Shown in pieces: positions 24,713 through 33,030 of a DNA stretch of 64,000 nt. The notes under the pieces are model-generated. The model was given only the letters and a program-made list of their open reading frames with translations. It made no database searches and was not told the DNA's origin. Both the position numbers and the translations under genes were made by a program. The stretch is from an uncultured Actinomycetes bacterium. GTDB lineage: Bacteria > Actinomycetota > Acidimicrobiia > Acidimicrobiales > Acidimicrobilacustridaceae. The stretch lies in contig CALEHQ010000043.1 in the NCBI GenBank assembly GCA_937876315.1, forward strand, positions 176,143 through 240,142, given 5' to 3'. Each line of letters opens with the position of its first letter. The first letter of the stretch is position 1.

Positions 24713-26209
24713 ATGATTGATCCGCGCACTCTGCGAGCCATTCTCCGCGCCGTCATCGCCGGACTCTGTCTTGCCGCTTCGGTTCCTCCCTGGGGCTGGT
24801 GGCCGCTTGCATTTCTCGGCATCGCTATGTGGGATCGACTGCTGCGCAACGCAAAACCACGCGCCCGTATCGTCCGATCCGTCGTAGTCGCCGCTGCGTG
24901 GTTCACACCGTCGATGTTGTGGATGGTTGACCTCACCGTTCCCGGTTACCTCATCGCCATCGTGGTCTTCAGTCTCTACGTAGGAGTTGCAGGACTCGCA
25001 GTGCCAGGACGTAGCTCGTCTCCATGGATGCGGTGGCTTGCCGTTCCCGCCGCGTTCACGTTGGCCGAAGCCGCTCGGTGCACGTTCCCGTTTGGTGGAG
25101 TTCCACTTGCAACAACTGCGATGGGTCAGGCAAGCGCGCCACTTGGCCAAATTGCCCGCGTGCTCTGTGCCGTTGGGGTGACATTCGCCGTCGCTGTCAT
25201 CGGGTTCGCTCTGTCGGCAGCATGGGAACGACGTCATGTCGTTGCCGCCGCCGCACTCGTCGGGGTTACTGCGCTTTGGCTCGCTGCCATCGTGGCACCA
25301 GCTGGCCATGACATTCGCACCATCAATGCCGCAGTTGTTCAGGGCGGCGGACCACAAGGAACGCGCGCAAGCGAAACTGACTCCCGCGATGTCTTCGATC
25401 GACATGTCGAAGCCACTTCGCTCGTTACGACACCTGTTGATCTCGTTGTGTGGCCCGAGAACGTTGTTGCCGTTGACTCGCTTCTTACAACTGCAAGGGA
25501 AAACGCTGTGCTGTCTGCCCTCGCTAAGGACCTCAACACCACACTTGTCGCCGGAATTACAGAGGATCTCGATTCGTCAAGCTTCGCAAACGCGTCGATT
25601 GTCTATCTCCCAGATGGCAGCACCGGAGAGCGATACGACAAGGTCCGCCGCGTTCCCTTTGGCGAGTACGTGCCCTTTCGTTGGCTCATCGAAAGCGTTG
25701 CCGGATCGAACACCGGCATTCCTGTTCGCGAGGCACGAGCTGGCACTGAACCAGCGATCATCCGAACGCCTGCCGGCGACCTTGCTGTCGCAATTTCTTG
25801 GGAGATCTTCTTCACGAATCGAGGACGCGACGGTGTACTGCAGGGTGGGCAGATTCTCCTTAATCCCACCAATGGTTCGAGTTACTGGCTCACCCAGGTG
25901 CAGACGCAGCAAGTTGCCTCAAGCCAACTTCGCGCAATTGAAACTGGTCGATGGGTTTTGCAAGCCGCCCCAACTGGTTTCTCCGCAATCGTCAATCCTT
26001 CAGGAGACGTTCTCGAGCGAACGTCAATTTCGGAACAAGCGGTACTACAACAAGACGTCATGCTCCGATCAGGCGACACGATCGCAACCGTCATTGGCCC
26101 AATGCCCGTCATCTGGTTCTCGGCGATCCTTCTCGCATTCTCCTGGTGGTTCGCAACAAATCATTTCGAAGCCCTACGTTCGAAAATCAAACCTCGACCA
26201 TCAGACTGA
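24713..26209 (+). CDS. lnt: Apolipoprotein N-acyltransferase-like protein
   Basis: 498-residue membrane protein of the Lnt family, which N-acylates the lipid-modified Cys of lipoproteins. An N-terminal part with 6-7 helices is followed by a nitrilase-like domain (about 200-455) and a C-terminal helix. The catalytic Glu (E249 in VVWPENVV) and Lys (K310 in [16 protein letters not shown]) are in place. At the nucleophile position, C-Y-E in Escherichia coli, the sequence is S362-W-E, so Cys is replaced by Ser. ATG 24713 follows the zinc permease stop by 4 nt. Activity is uncertain without the Cys. Confidence 0.85.
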   Translation: MIDPRTLRAILRAVIAGLCLAASVPPWGWWPLAFLGIAMWDRLLRNAKPRARIVRSVVVAAAWFTPSMLWMVDLTVPGYLIAIVVFSLYVGVAGLAVPGRSSSPWMRWLAVPAAFTLAEAARCTFPFGGVPLATTAMGQASAPLGQIARVLCAVGVTFAVAVIGFALSAAWERRHVVAAAALVGVTALWLAAIVAPAGHDIRTINAAVVQGGGPQGTRASETDSRDVFDRHVEATSLVTTPVDLVVWPENVVAVDSLLTTARENAVLSALAKDLNTTLVAGITEDLDSSSFANASIVYLPDGSTGERYDKVRRVPFGEYVPFRWLIESVAGSNTGIPVREARAGTEPAIIRTPAGDLAVAISWEIFFTNRGRDGVLQGGQILLNPTNGSSYWLTQVQTQQVASSQLRAIETGRWVLQAAPTGFSAIVNPSGDVLERTSISEQAVLQQDVMLRSGDTIATVIGPMPVIWFSAILLAFSWWFATNHFEALRSKIKPRPSD

Positions 26210-26291
26210 CTGACCCCAATAAGGACGAAGAGGCCCGCGCCGATTTCCCCAACTAGCTCACCAACCACCGTCAGCGATGCCCGTTCCGCCC

Positions 26292-26345
26292 TGTGGATGA
26301 CTGCTCTCACCCGGTACGTCTCGCCCCGATAGCGCCTGTGGACAA
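26292..26345. promoter_or_regulatory. Two DnaA-box-like 9-mers
   Basis: On the minus strand, TTGTCCACA (26337-26345) matches the actinobacterial DnaA box exactly and TCATCCACA (26292-26300) fits its relaxed form. They lie 45 bp apart, in the same orientation, in the 190-bp gap before the GT4 operon. Two boxes alone do not make an origin; chance is possible. Confidence 0.3.
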
Positions 26346-26358
26346 CGATCTGGCCCTG

Positions 26359-26376
26359 TCTTGACCTTTGTCAAGA
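26359..26376. promoter_or_regulatory. Perfect inverted repeat in front of the GT4 operon
   Basis: TCTTGAC-CTTT-GTCAAGA, two 7-bp arms around 4 bp, ending 23 bp before the glycosyltransferase ATG. A further CTTGAC occurs at 26389-26394. The symmetry and placement suggest an operator; a TTGAC -35 element may be embedded in it. Confidence 0.45.
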
Positions 26377-26399
26377 TTCCCGACGAAACTTGACTACCC

Positions 26400-27773
26400 A
26401 TGTCTCCCCGCCCCGAATCCTCCGGGCGCACCGATCTTGCCGCTGACGGCGAGCTCCCCCTGCGCATTGCTTTCCTCACCTACCGGGGAAAGCCCCATGT
26501 CGGTGGTCAGGGCGTCTACACCCGGCATCTCACAAAAGCCCTTGTTGACCTTGGCCACGAGGTCGAGGTCTTGGGCGGGCAGCCGTTCCCAGTTCTTGAT
26601 CCCCGGGTGCCGCTCGTAGAGCTTCCCAGCCTCGACATTTACAACGACGCGTACCCGATGCGCCTGCCGTTGCCATTCGAAATCAAGAACCTCGGCCATG
26701 CCATCGAAATCGGGAGTTTCATGGCCGGATCATTCCCCGAGCCCCTTGCATTCAGTTTTCGCGCTTGGCAGCACCTTCGCTCACGCGTCAATGAGTTCGA
26801 TCTCGTTCAGGACAACCAGTGCCTTGGCTATGGCTTGCTTGGCATGGAACGTGACGGGCTTCCAGTCCTGGCCACGATCCACCACCCCATCACTGTCGAT
26901 CGTCGTCTTGAGATGGAACACGCAGAGACAGCATGGAAGCGATTTTCGAAGGGCCGCTGGTACAGCTTTACCAAGATGCAGACGCGTGTCGCATCACGCA
27001 TGCCCCGCGTCATCACGGTGTCGCAGAACTCTCTTGCAGACATTCATGCTGATCAGAACGTTCCGCTTGATCGACTTCACGTTGTGCCTGTTGGCGTTGA
27101 TCAGGAATTGTTCAAGCCCATCCCCAGCGTTGAGCGCATTCCTGGCCGACTCATCACCACTGCGAGTGCCGATGTCACGATGAAGGGCCTGCGTTACCTC
27201 CTTGAGGCAATTGCCAAACTTCGCACCGAACGTCACATCGAACTCGTCGTTATCGGTCGCCTCAAAGAAGGCGGACCTTCGGCTCGCATTATCGACGAAC
27301 TCGGACTTCGAGACGCGGTCACCTTCATCACGGGCGTGCCCGAAGAGCGCATCATTGAACTCTACTCCGAAGCACAGGTCGCCGTCGTTCCTTCGCTGTA
27401 TGAAGGCTTCTCCCTTCCAGCCATTGAAGCTATGAGTTGCGGTGTTCCGCTCGTTGCCACGAGCGGCGGTGCGCTTCCTGAGGTTGTTGGGAACCACAAC
27501 GAAACTGCACTCGTCGTTCCTCCCGGCGATAGCGAAGCCCTTGCCGCGATGCTGCGCACTGCGCTCGATGATCCTGCACTTCGTGACCGCATCGGTGCCG
27601 CTGGCCGTCAACGTGTCATCGATCGCTGGACATGGCGCCACACCGCAAACGGCACCGTTGAGCACTACCGCGCACTGCTCGCAGAGACCCCACACATTCA
27701 GGCCCGCCGACCCGGCGGCGCTGGCGCAGCCCCACGTTTCCAGCGCTCGCGCGTCACACGCCCAGGATCCTGA
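26400..27773 (+). CDS. Glycosyltransferase family 4 protein
   Basis: 457-residue GT-B fold, retaining glycosyltransferase. The N-terminal acceptor domain begins IAFLTYRGKPHVGGQGVYTR. The donor domain has the GT4 signature VPSLYEGFSLPAIEAMSCG with the E-x7-E pattern, and ITTASADVTMKGL at the domain junction. The 45-residue C-terminal extension is basic and Gly/Ala-rich. It is the first gene of an operon with a methyltransferase (3 nt later) and an alpha/alpha-toroid protein, controlled by a candidate operator. Donor and acceptor are not predictable; a cell-envelope glycoconjugate is likely. Confidence 0.9.
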   Translation: MSPRPESSGRTDLAADGELPLRIAFLTYRGKPHVGGQGVYTRHLTKALVDLGHEVEVLGGQPFPVLDPRVPLVELPSLDIYNDAYPMRLPLPFEIKNLGHAIEIGSFMAGSFPEPLAFSFRAWQHLRSRVNEFDLVQDNQCLGYGLLGMERDGLPVLATIHHPITVDRRLEMEHAETAWKRFSKGRWYSFTKMQTRVASRMPRVITVSQNSLADIHADQNVPLDRLHVVPVGVDQELFKPIPSVERIPGRLITTASADVTMKGLRYLLEAIAKLRTERHIELVVIGRLKEGGPSARIIDELGLRDAVTFITGVPEERIIELYSEAQVAVVPSLYEGFSLPAIEAMSCGVPLVATSGGALPEVVGNHNETALVVPPGDSEALAAMLRTALDDPALRDRIGAAGRQRVIDRWTWRHTANGTVEHYRALLAETPHIQARRPGGAGAAPRFQRSRVTRPGS

Positions 27774-27776
27774 GCA

Positions 27777-28523
27777 GTGCTGACCGCCGACTACGACCGT
27801 TTGGGCCTTCGCCCCGGAGACCGCTTGCTCGATCTGGGCTGCGGCTTTGGTCGTCACGCGTTCGAAGCACTGCGCCGTGGCGCACGGGTTGTGGCCTGCG
27901 ATATGGCCGTTCCTGAACTTGAACAGGTTGCTGCAACTACATCAGCGATGAAAGACGCTGGTGAAATTGCACCGACAATCTCATGTACGTCAGTTGCCGG
28001 CGATGGAACCAAGCTTCCTTTCGCCGATGCATCGTTCGATCGAATCATTGCCTCGGAAGTTATGGAACATGTTCCTGACGACAATGCAGCCCTCGCGGAA
28101 TTCATTCGAGTGCTACGTCCCGGCGGCACAATTGCCATCACTGTTCCTGCCGAGTTTCCAGAAAAGATTTGCTGGAAACTTTCCGATGAGTACTACGCGC
28201 CAAAGTCGGAAGGCGGGCACGTTCGGATCTACTCCGAGTCTGACCTTCGCCTAAAGATGAAGAACGCTGGACTCATTCCCGGCAGCTCTCATCGAGCCCA
28301 TGCGCTGCACTCGCCCTACTGGTGGCTTCGTTGCGCAGTTGGGCCGCGAAACGACACCAACGCTGCGGTCAAGGTGTATACAAAGTTTCTTGAGTGGGAC
28401 ATCATGTCGGCCCCGCCGCTGACGCGACTCACCGAAAAGGCACTCAATCCCGTATTGGGCAAGTCGCTTGTTGTCTACGCGACCAAGCCAATCCGACACA
28501 CCGCGATGGCAGGTGCGAAATGA
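27777..28523 (+). CDS. Class I SAM-dependent methyltransferase
   Basis: 248-residue methyltransferase. Motif I is RLLDLGCGFGRHAFEALRRG, the acidic motif II ACDMA, and the post-motif region ASEVMEHVPDDNAALAEFIR followed by LRPGGTIAITVPA. These match UbiE/Methyltransf_11-type enzymes that act on small molecules or lipids. GTG start at 27777 is 3 nt after the GT4 stop, and the end overlaps the next gene by 4 nt. Its substrate is probably the product of the neighbouring glycosyltransferase pathway (inference). Confidence 0.88.
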   Translation: MLTADYDRLGLRPGDRLLDLGCGFGRHAFEALRRGARVVACDMAVPELEQVAATTSAMKDAGEIAPTISCTSVAGDGTKLPFADASFDRIIASEVMEHVPDDNAALAEFIRVLRPGGTIAITVPAEFPEKICWKLSDEYYAPKSEGGHVRIYSESDLRLKMKNAGLIPGSSHRAHALHSPYWWLRCAVGPRNDTNAAVKVYTKFLEWDIMSAPPLTRLTEKALNPVLGKSLVVYATKPIRHTAMAGAK

Positions 28524-29608
28524 CCGAAATTCCTTCCGTTGACGACATCATTACTGCCGAGCAGGTTCGTCAGACCGCTGAAGCAATTGCCGATTGGCAA
28601 CAGCCCAATGGAATGGTCCTGTGGCACCCGGGCGGCCATGCCGATCCGTGGAATCACATCGAAGCGGCCATGGCCCTCGACCTTGCAGGCATGCGCACCG
28701 AGGCCGAGCACGCGTACCAGTGGCTTGCCGACATTCAGCGTCATGACGGCTCTTGGCACCAGTACTACCTCGCCGACGGAATCGAACAAGACAAGCTCGA
28801 CGCCAACACGATTGCGTATATCGCTGCAGGTGTTTGGCATCACTGGCTTGTTGCTCGCGACCCCGGCTTTGTCGAAACGATGTGGCCGGTCGTTGAAAAG
28901 GCAGTCGAGTTTGTTCTCGATCTGCAAACTCCTCGAGGCGAGATCCTTTGGGCTCGTCACGCCGACGGCACGCCGTGGTCGTTCGCTCTACTCACAGGTT
29001 CTTCGAGCATCTGCCACAGCCTTCGTTGTGCAATTGCGATCGCCGAACTTCTTGGCCACGAACGCCCAGATTGGGAGTTGAGCGCAGCACGCTTGGCTCA
29101 TGTCATCCGTCAGCACTGCCTCGGCAACGCTCCCGATGCATTCGCCCCCAAAGCCCGCTGGGCGATGGACTGGTACTACCCCGTTCTTGGCGGCGTTCTC
29201 ACCCGTACCGAGGCTCGCGCTCGCCTCGATGCTCGTCGAGACACCTTTGTTGTCGAAGGTCGCGGCGTTCGTTGCGTTAGCGACCGACCCTGGATTACCG
29301 CTGCCGAAACCTGCGAATGCCTGATCGCCGAGTTGTCAGTCGGCAATCGTGAACAAGCTCTGCAACTGTTTTCTTGGGCACAGCAACTTCGGTGCGAAGA
29401 CGGCCACTACTGCACCGGCATCGTGTTCCCCGACGAGGTGCACTTCCCCGCCGATGAACGCACCACTTATACCGATGCTGCAATCATCCTTGCGGCCGAT
29501 GCGCTCAGCCGCACCTCTCCTGCATCAGGCTTGTTTATCGACCACGACGCACTTCCGCCGTTGGTTGAAATCGATACCGACGATTCAATCAGCGACCGGG
29601 CCGACTAA
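28520..29608 (+). CDS. Alpha/alpha-toroid (prenyltransferase/squalene-cyclase-like) protein
   Basis: 362-residue soluble protein with repeated helical hairpin motifs of the terpene-cyclase/prenyltransferase toroid fold. Examples are QQPNGMVLWHPGGHADPWNH, IQRHDGSWHQYY and LQTPRGEILWARHADGTPW. These resemble QW-type repeats. The DxDD motif of squalene-hopene cyclases is not seen. Many such proteins in glycosyltransferase/methyltransferase clusters are annotated only as prenyltransferase or glycosyl-hydrolase-like. ATG 28520 overlaps the methyltransferase stop by 4 nt, so the three-gene set is a unit. The function is unknown. Confidence 0.7.
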   Translation: MTEIPSVDDIITAEQVRQTAEAIADWQQPNGMVLWHPGGHADPWNHIEAAMALDLAGMRTEAEHAYQWLADIQRHDGSWHQYYLADGIEQDKLDANTIAYIAAGVWHHWLVARDPGFVETMWPVVEKAVEFVLDLQTPRGEILWARHADGTPWSFALLTGSSSICHSLRCAIAIAELLGHERPDWELSAARLAHVIRQHCLGNAPDAFAPKARWAMDWYYPVLGGVLTRTEARARLDARRDTFVVEGRGVRCVSDRPWITAAETCECLIAELSVGNREQALQLFSWAQQLRCEDGHYCTGIVFPDEVHFPADERTTYTDAAIILAADALSRTSPASGLFIDHDALPPLVEIDTDDSISDRAD

Positions 29609-29629
29609 TCGCTTTCAACTGCTGTGAAC

Positions 29630-30253
29630 TCAATTGCGGCGCAGTACCCGCAATGACCCTGTGGCTGAGATATCGGTGAACTCACCGGACTCGATCGCAC
29701 GGCAGTAGATCTCATATGGCGGACGACCGCCATCGGCGGGGTCGGGAAAGACATCGTGGATTGCCAGAATTCCGCCGACTTCGATCCAGGGAGTCCAGAG
29801 TTCAAAATCGCGATGCGCCGGCTCGGAACCGTGCCCTCCGTCGATAAACAAGAACGACAGTGGGATCGCCCATCTTGATCCGACAGTCGGCGAATCGCCC
29901 ACAAGCGCAACGACGGTTCCTTCAAGACCCGCATCGAAAATTGTGCGACGGAATCGCGGCAACGTATCGATCACACCAACTTCGGGATCCACGAGATCGG
30001 GCTCATGCCATTCCCACCCCGGCTGATTTTCTTCTGAACCGCGATGATGGTCGAGCGCAAAAAGGATGGTGTTGCGCTCTTTCGCTGCCGACCCGAGATA
30101 GATCCCTGACTTGCCGCAATAGCTGCCAATCTCAAGCATCGGAGCGGCGCCGTCGGAAACAAGAAGAGCAGCTTGGTGAAGCGCTACGCCTTCGTCGGCG
30201 GGCATAAATCCACGGGCTGCTTCGGCAGAAGCCTTCATTGCTGAATCCATCAT
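29630..30253 (-). CDS. Class I SAM-dependent methyltransferase (Methyltransf_24 type)
   Basis: 207-residue protein with a Rossmann core: MLEIGSYCGKSGIYLGSAA is motif I, FALDHHRGS the ribose-binding acidic motif, and LSFLFIDGGHGSEPAHRDFELW the DGGH segment common in sugar O-methyltransferases and cephalosporin-hydroxylase-like enzymes. IPLSF and IHDVFPD complete the core. Its ATG is immediately after the GtrA stop, so both are co-transcribed. Methylation of an envelope sugar is a plausible role. Confidence 0.83.
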   Translation of the reverse strand: MMDSAMKASAEAARGFMPADEGVALHQAALLVSDGAAPMLEIGSYCGKSGIYLGSAAKERNTILFALDHHRGSEENQPGWEWHEPDLVDPEVGVIDTLPRFRRTIFDAGLEGTVVALVGDSPTVGSRWAIPLSFLFIDGGHGSEPAHRDFELWTPWIEVGGILAIHDVFPDPADGGRPPYEIYCRAIESGEFTDISATGSLRVLRRN

Positions 30254-30757
30254 TCAGTCCTCGTCGGGAGTGTCGTCTTCAAAGACTTCAACGTGGAACA
30301 ACTTATCGAGTACGAAGAAACGGATAACCCAAAGAACGCCAAACGAGAGTAACTGAGCCACGTTAATAATCAACTTGGCATCGGTAAAGCGATGGACCGC
30401 CCAGATGGCGACTGTCGAAAGAAGCAACCCGGCGACCGTAAAGAGCCAGAACGGAAGTACTTCTTTCTTCCAATGGCTCTTGCCGCGCTTTCCCCACACC
30501 CACGCGCGGTTCATGTAATAGGCCGGAACCGCAGAAATGGAGACGGCAACAACATTTGCCCAGCTTGGGCGCATGACACCCTGCAGAGTCAGCAGCAGAC
30601 TTTGCCCAACGATGACATTGATGACCGCTACGAGGGCATAACGAAGCCCGCGGGTCCGGATTGAGAAAACAATCTTTCCGAGGACCCCGAAGGTTTCAGG
30701 AAGTGGCGTCACCGTATGCGACGACGCGGGGAACTCCTGATTGATTTCGTGGCCCAT
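30254..30757 (-). CDS. GtrA-family membrane protein
   Basis: 167-residue protein with four predicted transmembrane helices. The family begins at LRYALVAVINVIVGQSLLL and shows AYYMNRAWVWG in the central loop, with a final acidic tail. GtrA proteins help move lipid-linked sugars across the membrane or build arabinogalactan-type glycans. I chose ATG 30757 because GAGGAG lies 9 nt upstream; an extended frame to 30790 has no such site. It lies downstream of the GH1 gene by 94 nt and directly upstream of a methyltransferase. Confidence 0.88.
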   Translation of the reverse strand: MGHEINQEFPASSHTVTPLPETFGVLGKIVFSIRTRGLRYALVAVINVIVGQSLLLTLQGVMRPSWANVVAVSISAVPAYYMNRAWVWGKRGKSHWKKEVLPFWLFTVAGLLLSTVAIWAVHRFTDAKLIINVAQLLSFGVLWVIRFFVLDKLFHVEVFEDDTPDED

Positions 30758-30851
30758 CAGTGGGCACTCCTCGCGTTTACGTCGGACCAAACCACCCTAG
30801 TTGCCGCCTGCGGTGGCCCTGATCCGTTCGTTGTCGCCAGAATCACCCAAA

Positions 30852-32036
30852 TCAGAGGGCGTTTGCTCGAACGATGCTGCTCAACCATTCACCGCTTGGC
30901 TTCACTGTGCGCCGCTGAGTTGCGCGATCTACTTCGATGATTCCGAAACGGGGCCGATAACCGAACGCCCATTCGAAGTTATCCATCAGGCTCCAATAGG
31001 TGTAGCCCCGCACATCAATGCCATCGGCAATGCACGACAGGACACCTTGAAGCGCGCGCTGTACATATTCGATGCGCTGAGGATCATCATTCGTCCCGAT
31101 ACCGTTTTCGGTCACGAGTAACGGAACCGAACCCCCCGTGTAGTCCCACGCACGCCGCAAACACGCGCCCAGCGATTCGGGCCAGAACTCGTAGCCCATC
31201 GGAAGGGTTGGAACACCTTCTTCGCCACCGAGCACACTGTTCGCACCAACTCGCGTGCGGCTATAGACCTGCACGCCAAGAAAGTCATCCTTGCCAACGA
31301 TGTCGAGAAACTGATCTTCTGAAACTGCACGCACGTGATCACGCCGAGCAATTGCATCGACATCGTCGGGGGGAACGACCTGGTAGTCGGCCATCGACAA
31401 TGTGAGCCCCACGGGGAAATCTCCGGGGCCACCCTTGAGTACGGGGACGACTCGCCGATGAGCGTCGATGAAGTTTGCGTTTACTGCTTCGAACTGTGCG
31501 TCGTCAGTTGCTCCGGGCGGAAACATGCCCATCTGATATCCAACAAAGGAAACGATGTTGGGTTCGTTAATCGTGCAGGCCGTGCCGATGAGGTCACCAA
31601 GATGATTCACCGATTTTTCGGCGAAACGAAGGAACCGATCAACAGTTGACGCAGTGTGCCAACCGCCTTCGGCAGCAACCCATCGTGGAGTTGTGAAGTG
31701 ATGGAACGTCACCACTGGTTCAATACCGTGTGCATGACACGACGCAAGCACGCGTCGGTAATGGTCGAGAGCCGCAATTGAGAACTCACCGGGCTCAGGT
31801 TCGATACGCGACCACTCAATCGAGAATCGATAGTTATCGAACCCAAGTGCTGCGCACAGGGCAATATCTGAGTCGTAGCGGTTCAGTTGATCGCACGCGT
31901 CGCCACTTGGTTCTTCGCATGGCGATTTGGGATCGTGTTCCCACGCCCACCAATCGTTGTTCCAGTTGCCACCTTCGACCTGATGCGCGGCGGTTGCGGT
32001 GCCCCAACGGAAACCTTGTGGAAAGTTCGTAGCCAT
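30852..32036 (-). CDS. Family 1 glycoside hydrolase (beta-glucosidase type)
   Basis: 394-residue retaining glycosidase with a TIM-barrel fold. The acid/base Glu is E158 in TINEPN and the nucleophile is E310 in LLVTENGIG; the N-terminal FRWGTATAAHQVEG is the GH1 signature. No signal peptide, so it works in the cytoplasm. It is somewhat shorter than the 440-480 residues common for GH1 enzymes, with compact loops between strands. Substrate could be beta-glucosides or galactosides. It is divergent from the thioesterase gene and upstream of gtrA on the same strand. Confidence 0.92.
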   Translation of the reverse strand: MATNFPQGFRWGTATAAHQVEGGNWNNDWWAWEHDPKSPCEEPSGDACDQLNRYDSDIALCAALGFDNYRFSIEWSRIEPEPGEFSIAALDHYRRVLASCHAHGIEPVVTFHHFTTPRWVAAEGGWHTASTVDRFLRFAEKSVNHLGDLIGTACTINEPNIVSFVGYQMGMFPPGATDDAQFEAVNANFIDAHRRVVPVLKGGPGDFPVGLTLSMADYQVVPPDDVDAIARRDHVRAVSEDQFLDIVGKDDFLGVQVYSRTRVGANSVLGGEEGVPTLPMGYEFWPESLGACLRRAWDYTGGSVPLLVTENGIGTNDDPQRIEYVQRALQGVLSCIADGIDVRGYTYWSLMDNFEWAFGYRPRFGIIEVDRATQRRTVKPSGEWLSSIVRANAL

Positions 32037-32086
32037 TCGCGGACCCTACCGGCACGGCCTGCACTAATGCAGGAAGAACGCCTACA

Positions 32087-32110
32087 AATCTCCTGCCAAT
32101 GTGGGAGATT
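32087..32110 (+). promoter_or_regulatory. Inverted repeat covering the ribosome site of the thioesterase gene
   Basis: AATCTCC-N10-GGAGATT (32087-32093 with 32104-32110) is a perfect 7-bp inverted repeat. Its 3' arm contains the GGGAG that would serve the GTG start at 32117. As RNA it would hide the ribosome site; as DNA it could be an operator in the divergent gap to the GH1 gene. Confidence 0.35.
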
Positions 32111-32116
32111 AGAAGG

Positions 32117-32968
32117 GTGACTCAGGCCGCAGTAGACGCACTTCTCACTCTCCTTGATCTCGAGCCCATCGAAGTCAATATGTTCCGCGGAATCAGTCCC
32201 CCGTCGGAACAACAACGAGTCTTCGGTGGACAAGTTGCCGGTCAGGCGCTCATCGCTGCGGCGCGCACGGTAGAACCAGAGACCCGCGTGCATTCGCTGC
32301 ATGCCTACTTCCTTCGTGCCGGCGATTCGCGGGTTCCAATCCTCTACGAAGTCCAGCGGATCCGCGACGGCCTCTCATTCACTACCCGTCGCGTCACTGC
32401 CATTCAGCACGGCCGGGCCATATTCAGTCTTTCGGCTTCCTTCCAGGTTCCCGAAGACGGCTTCGACCACTCCGCGACAATGCCCGAGGTTCCCGCGCCC
32501 GAGACGCTCCCCACCGTTCAAGAACGATGGGCCGAATTCGCAGCTGAATATGACGACCACCGGTTCGAGATGGATCTGCCCTTCGACCTTCGCAACTGCG
32601 ACTGGTCACCTGAAGACCGCCATCGCCTGTTGCCGCCCTACCAGCGTGTCTGGATGAAGGCCACGGGCACGATTCCCGACGACCCGGTGCTCCACACCTG
32701 CGCACTCACCTACGCGTCCGACATGACCCTTCTCGACACGGCCCTGCTGCCGCACGCGCTCGGCCCCATCGACAATGTCTTCATGGCCAGCCTCGATCAC
32801 GCAATGTGGTTCCACCGTCCCTTCCGGGCCGATGAATGGTTGCTCTACGCGCAAGAAACACCCAGCGCCGCGAGCGGTCGAGCCTTCGCTACCGGATCAG
32901 TGTTCACCAGCGAAGGTCAGCTCGCCGTCACCGTTGTGCAGGAAGGCCTCATCCGCCCTCCGCGTTGA
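32117..32968 (+). CDS. tesB: Acyl-CoA thioesterase II (TesB type)
   Basis: 283-residue double-hotdog thioesterase hydrolysing acyl-CoA to fatty acid and CoA. Signatures are FGGQVAGQALIAAARTV and HSLHAYFLRAGDSRVPILYEV in the first hotdog; DHAMWFHRPFRADEWLLY and GRAFATGSVFTSEGQLAV in the second. I chose GTG 32117, with GGGAG 9 nt upstream; the ATG at 32099 has no ribosome site. It stands alone between GH1 (divergent) and the sugar dehydrogenase. Confidence 0.93.
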   Translation: MTQAAVDALLTLLDLEPIEVNMFRGISPPSEQQRVFGGQVAGQALIAAARTVEPETRVHSLHAYFLRAGDSRVPILYEVQRIRDGLSFTTRRVTAIQHGRAIFSLSASFQVPEDGFDHSATMPEVPAPETLPTVQERWAEFAAEYDDHRFEMDLPFDLRNCDWSPEDRHRLLPPYQRVWMKATGTIPDDPVLHTCALTYASDMTLLDTALLPHALGPIDNVFMASLDHAMWFHRPFRADEWLLYAQETPSAASGRAFATGSVFTSEGQLAVTVVQEGLIRPPR

Positions 32969-33030
32969 AAGTAGACCGAATGTACGGCTGACAACCATGG
33001 GCCGAGTCGGGTCGGTAGCCTCGGAGCGCC

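Noticed and set aside
25236..26213. A 325-residue frame on the plus strand inside lnt
   Set aside because: Different frame from the Lnt coding sequence, low-complexity and without domain motifs.
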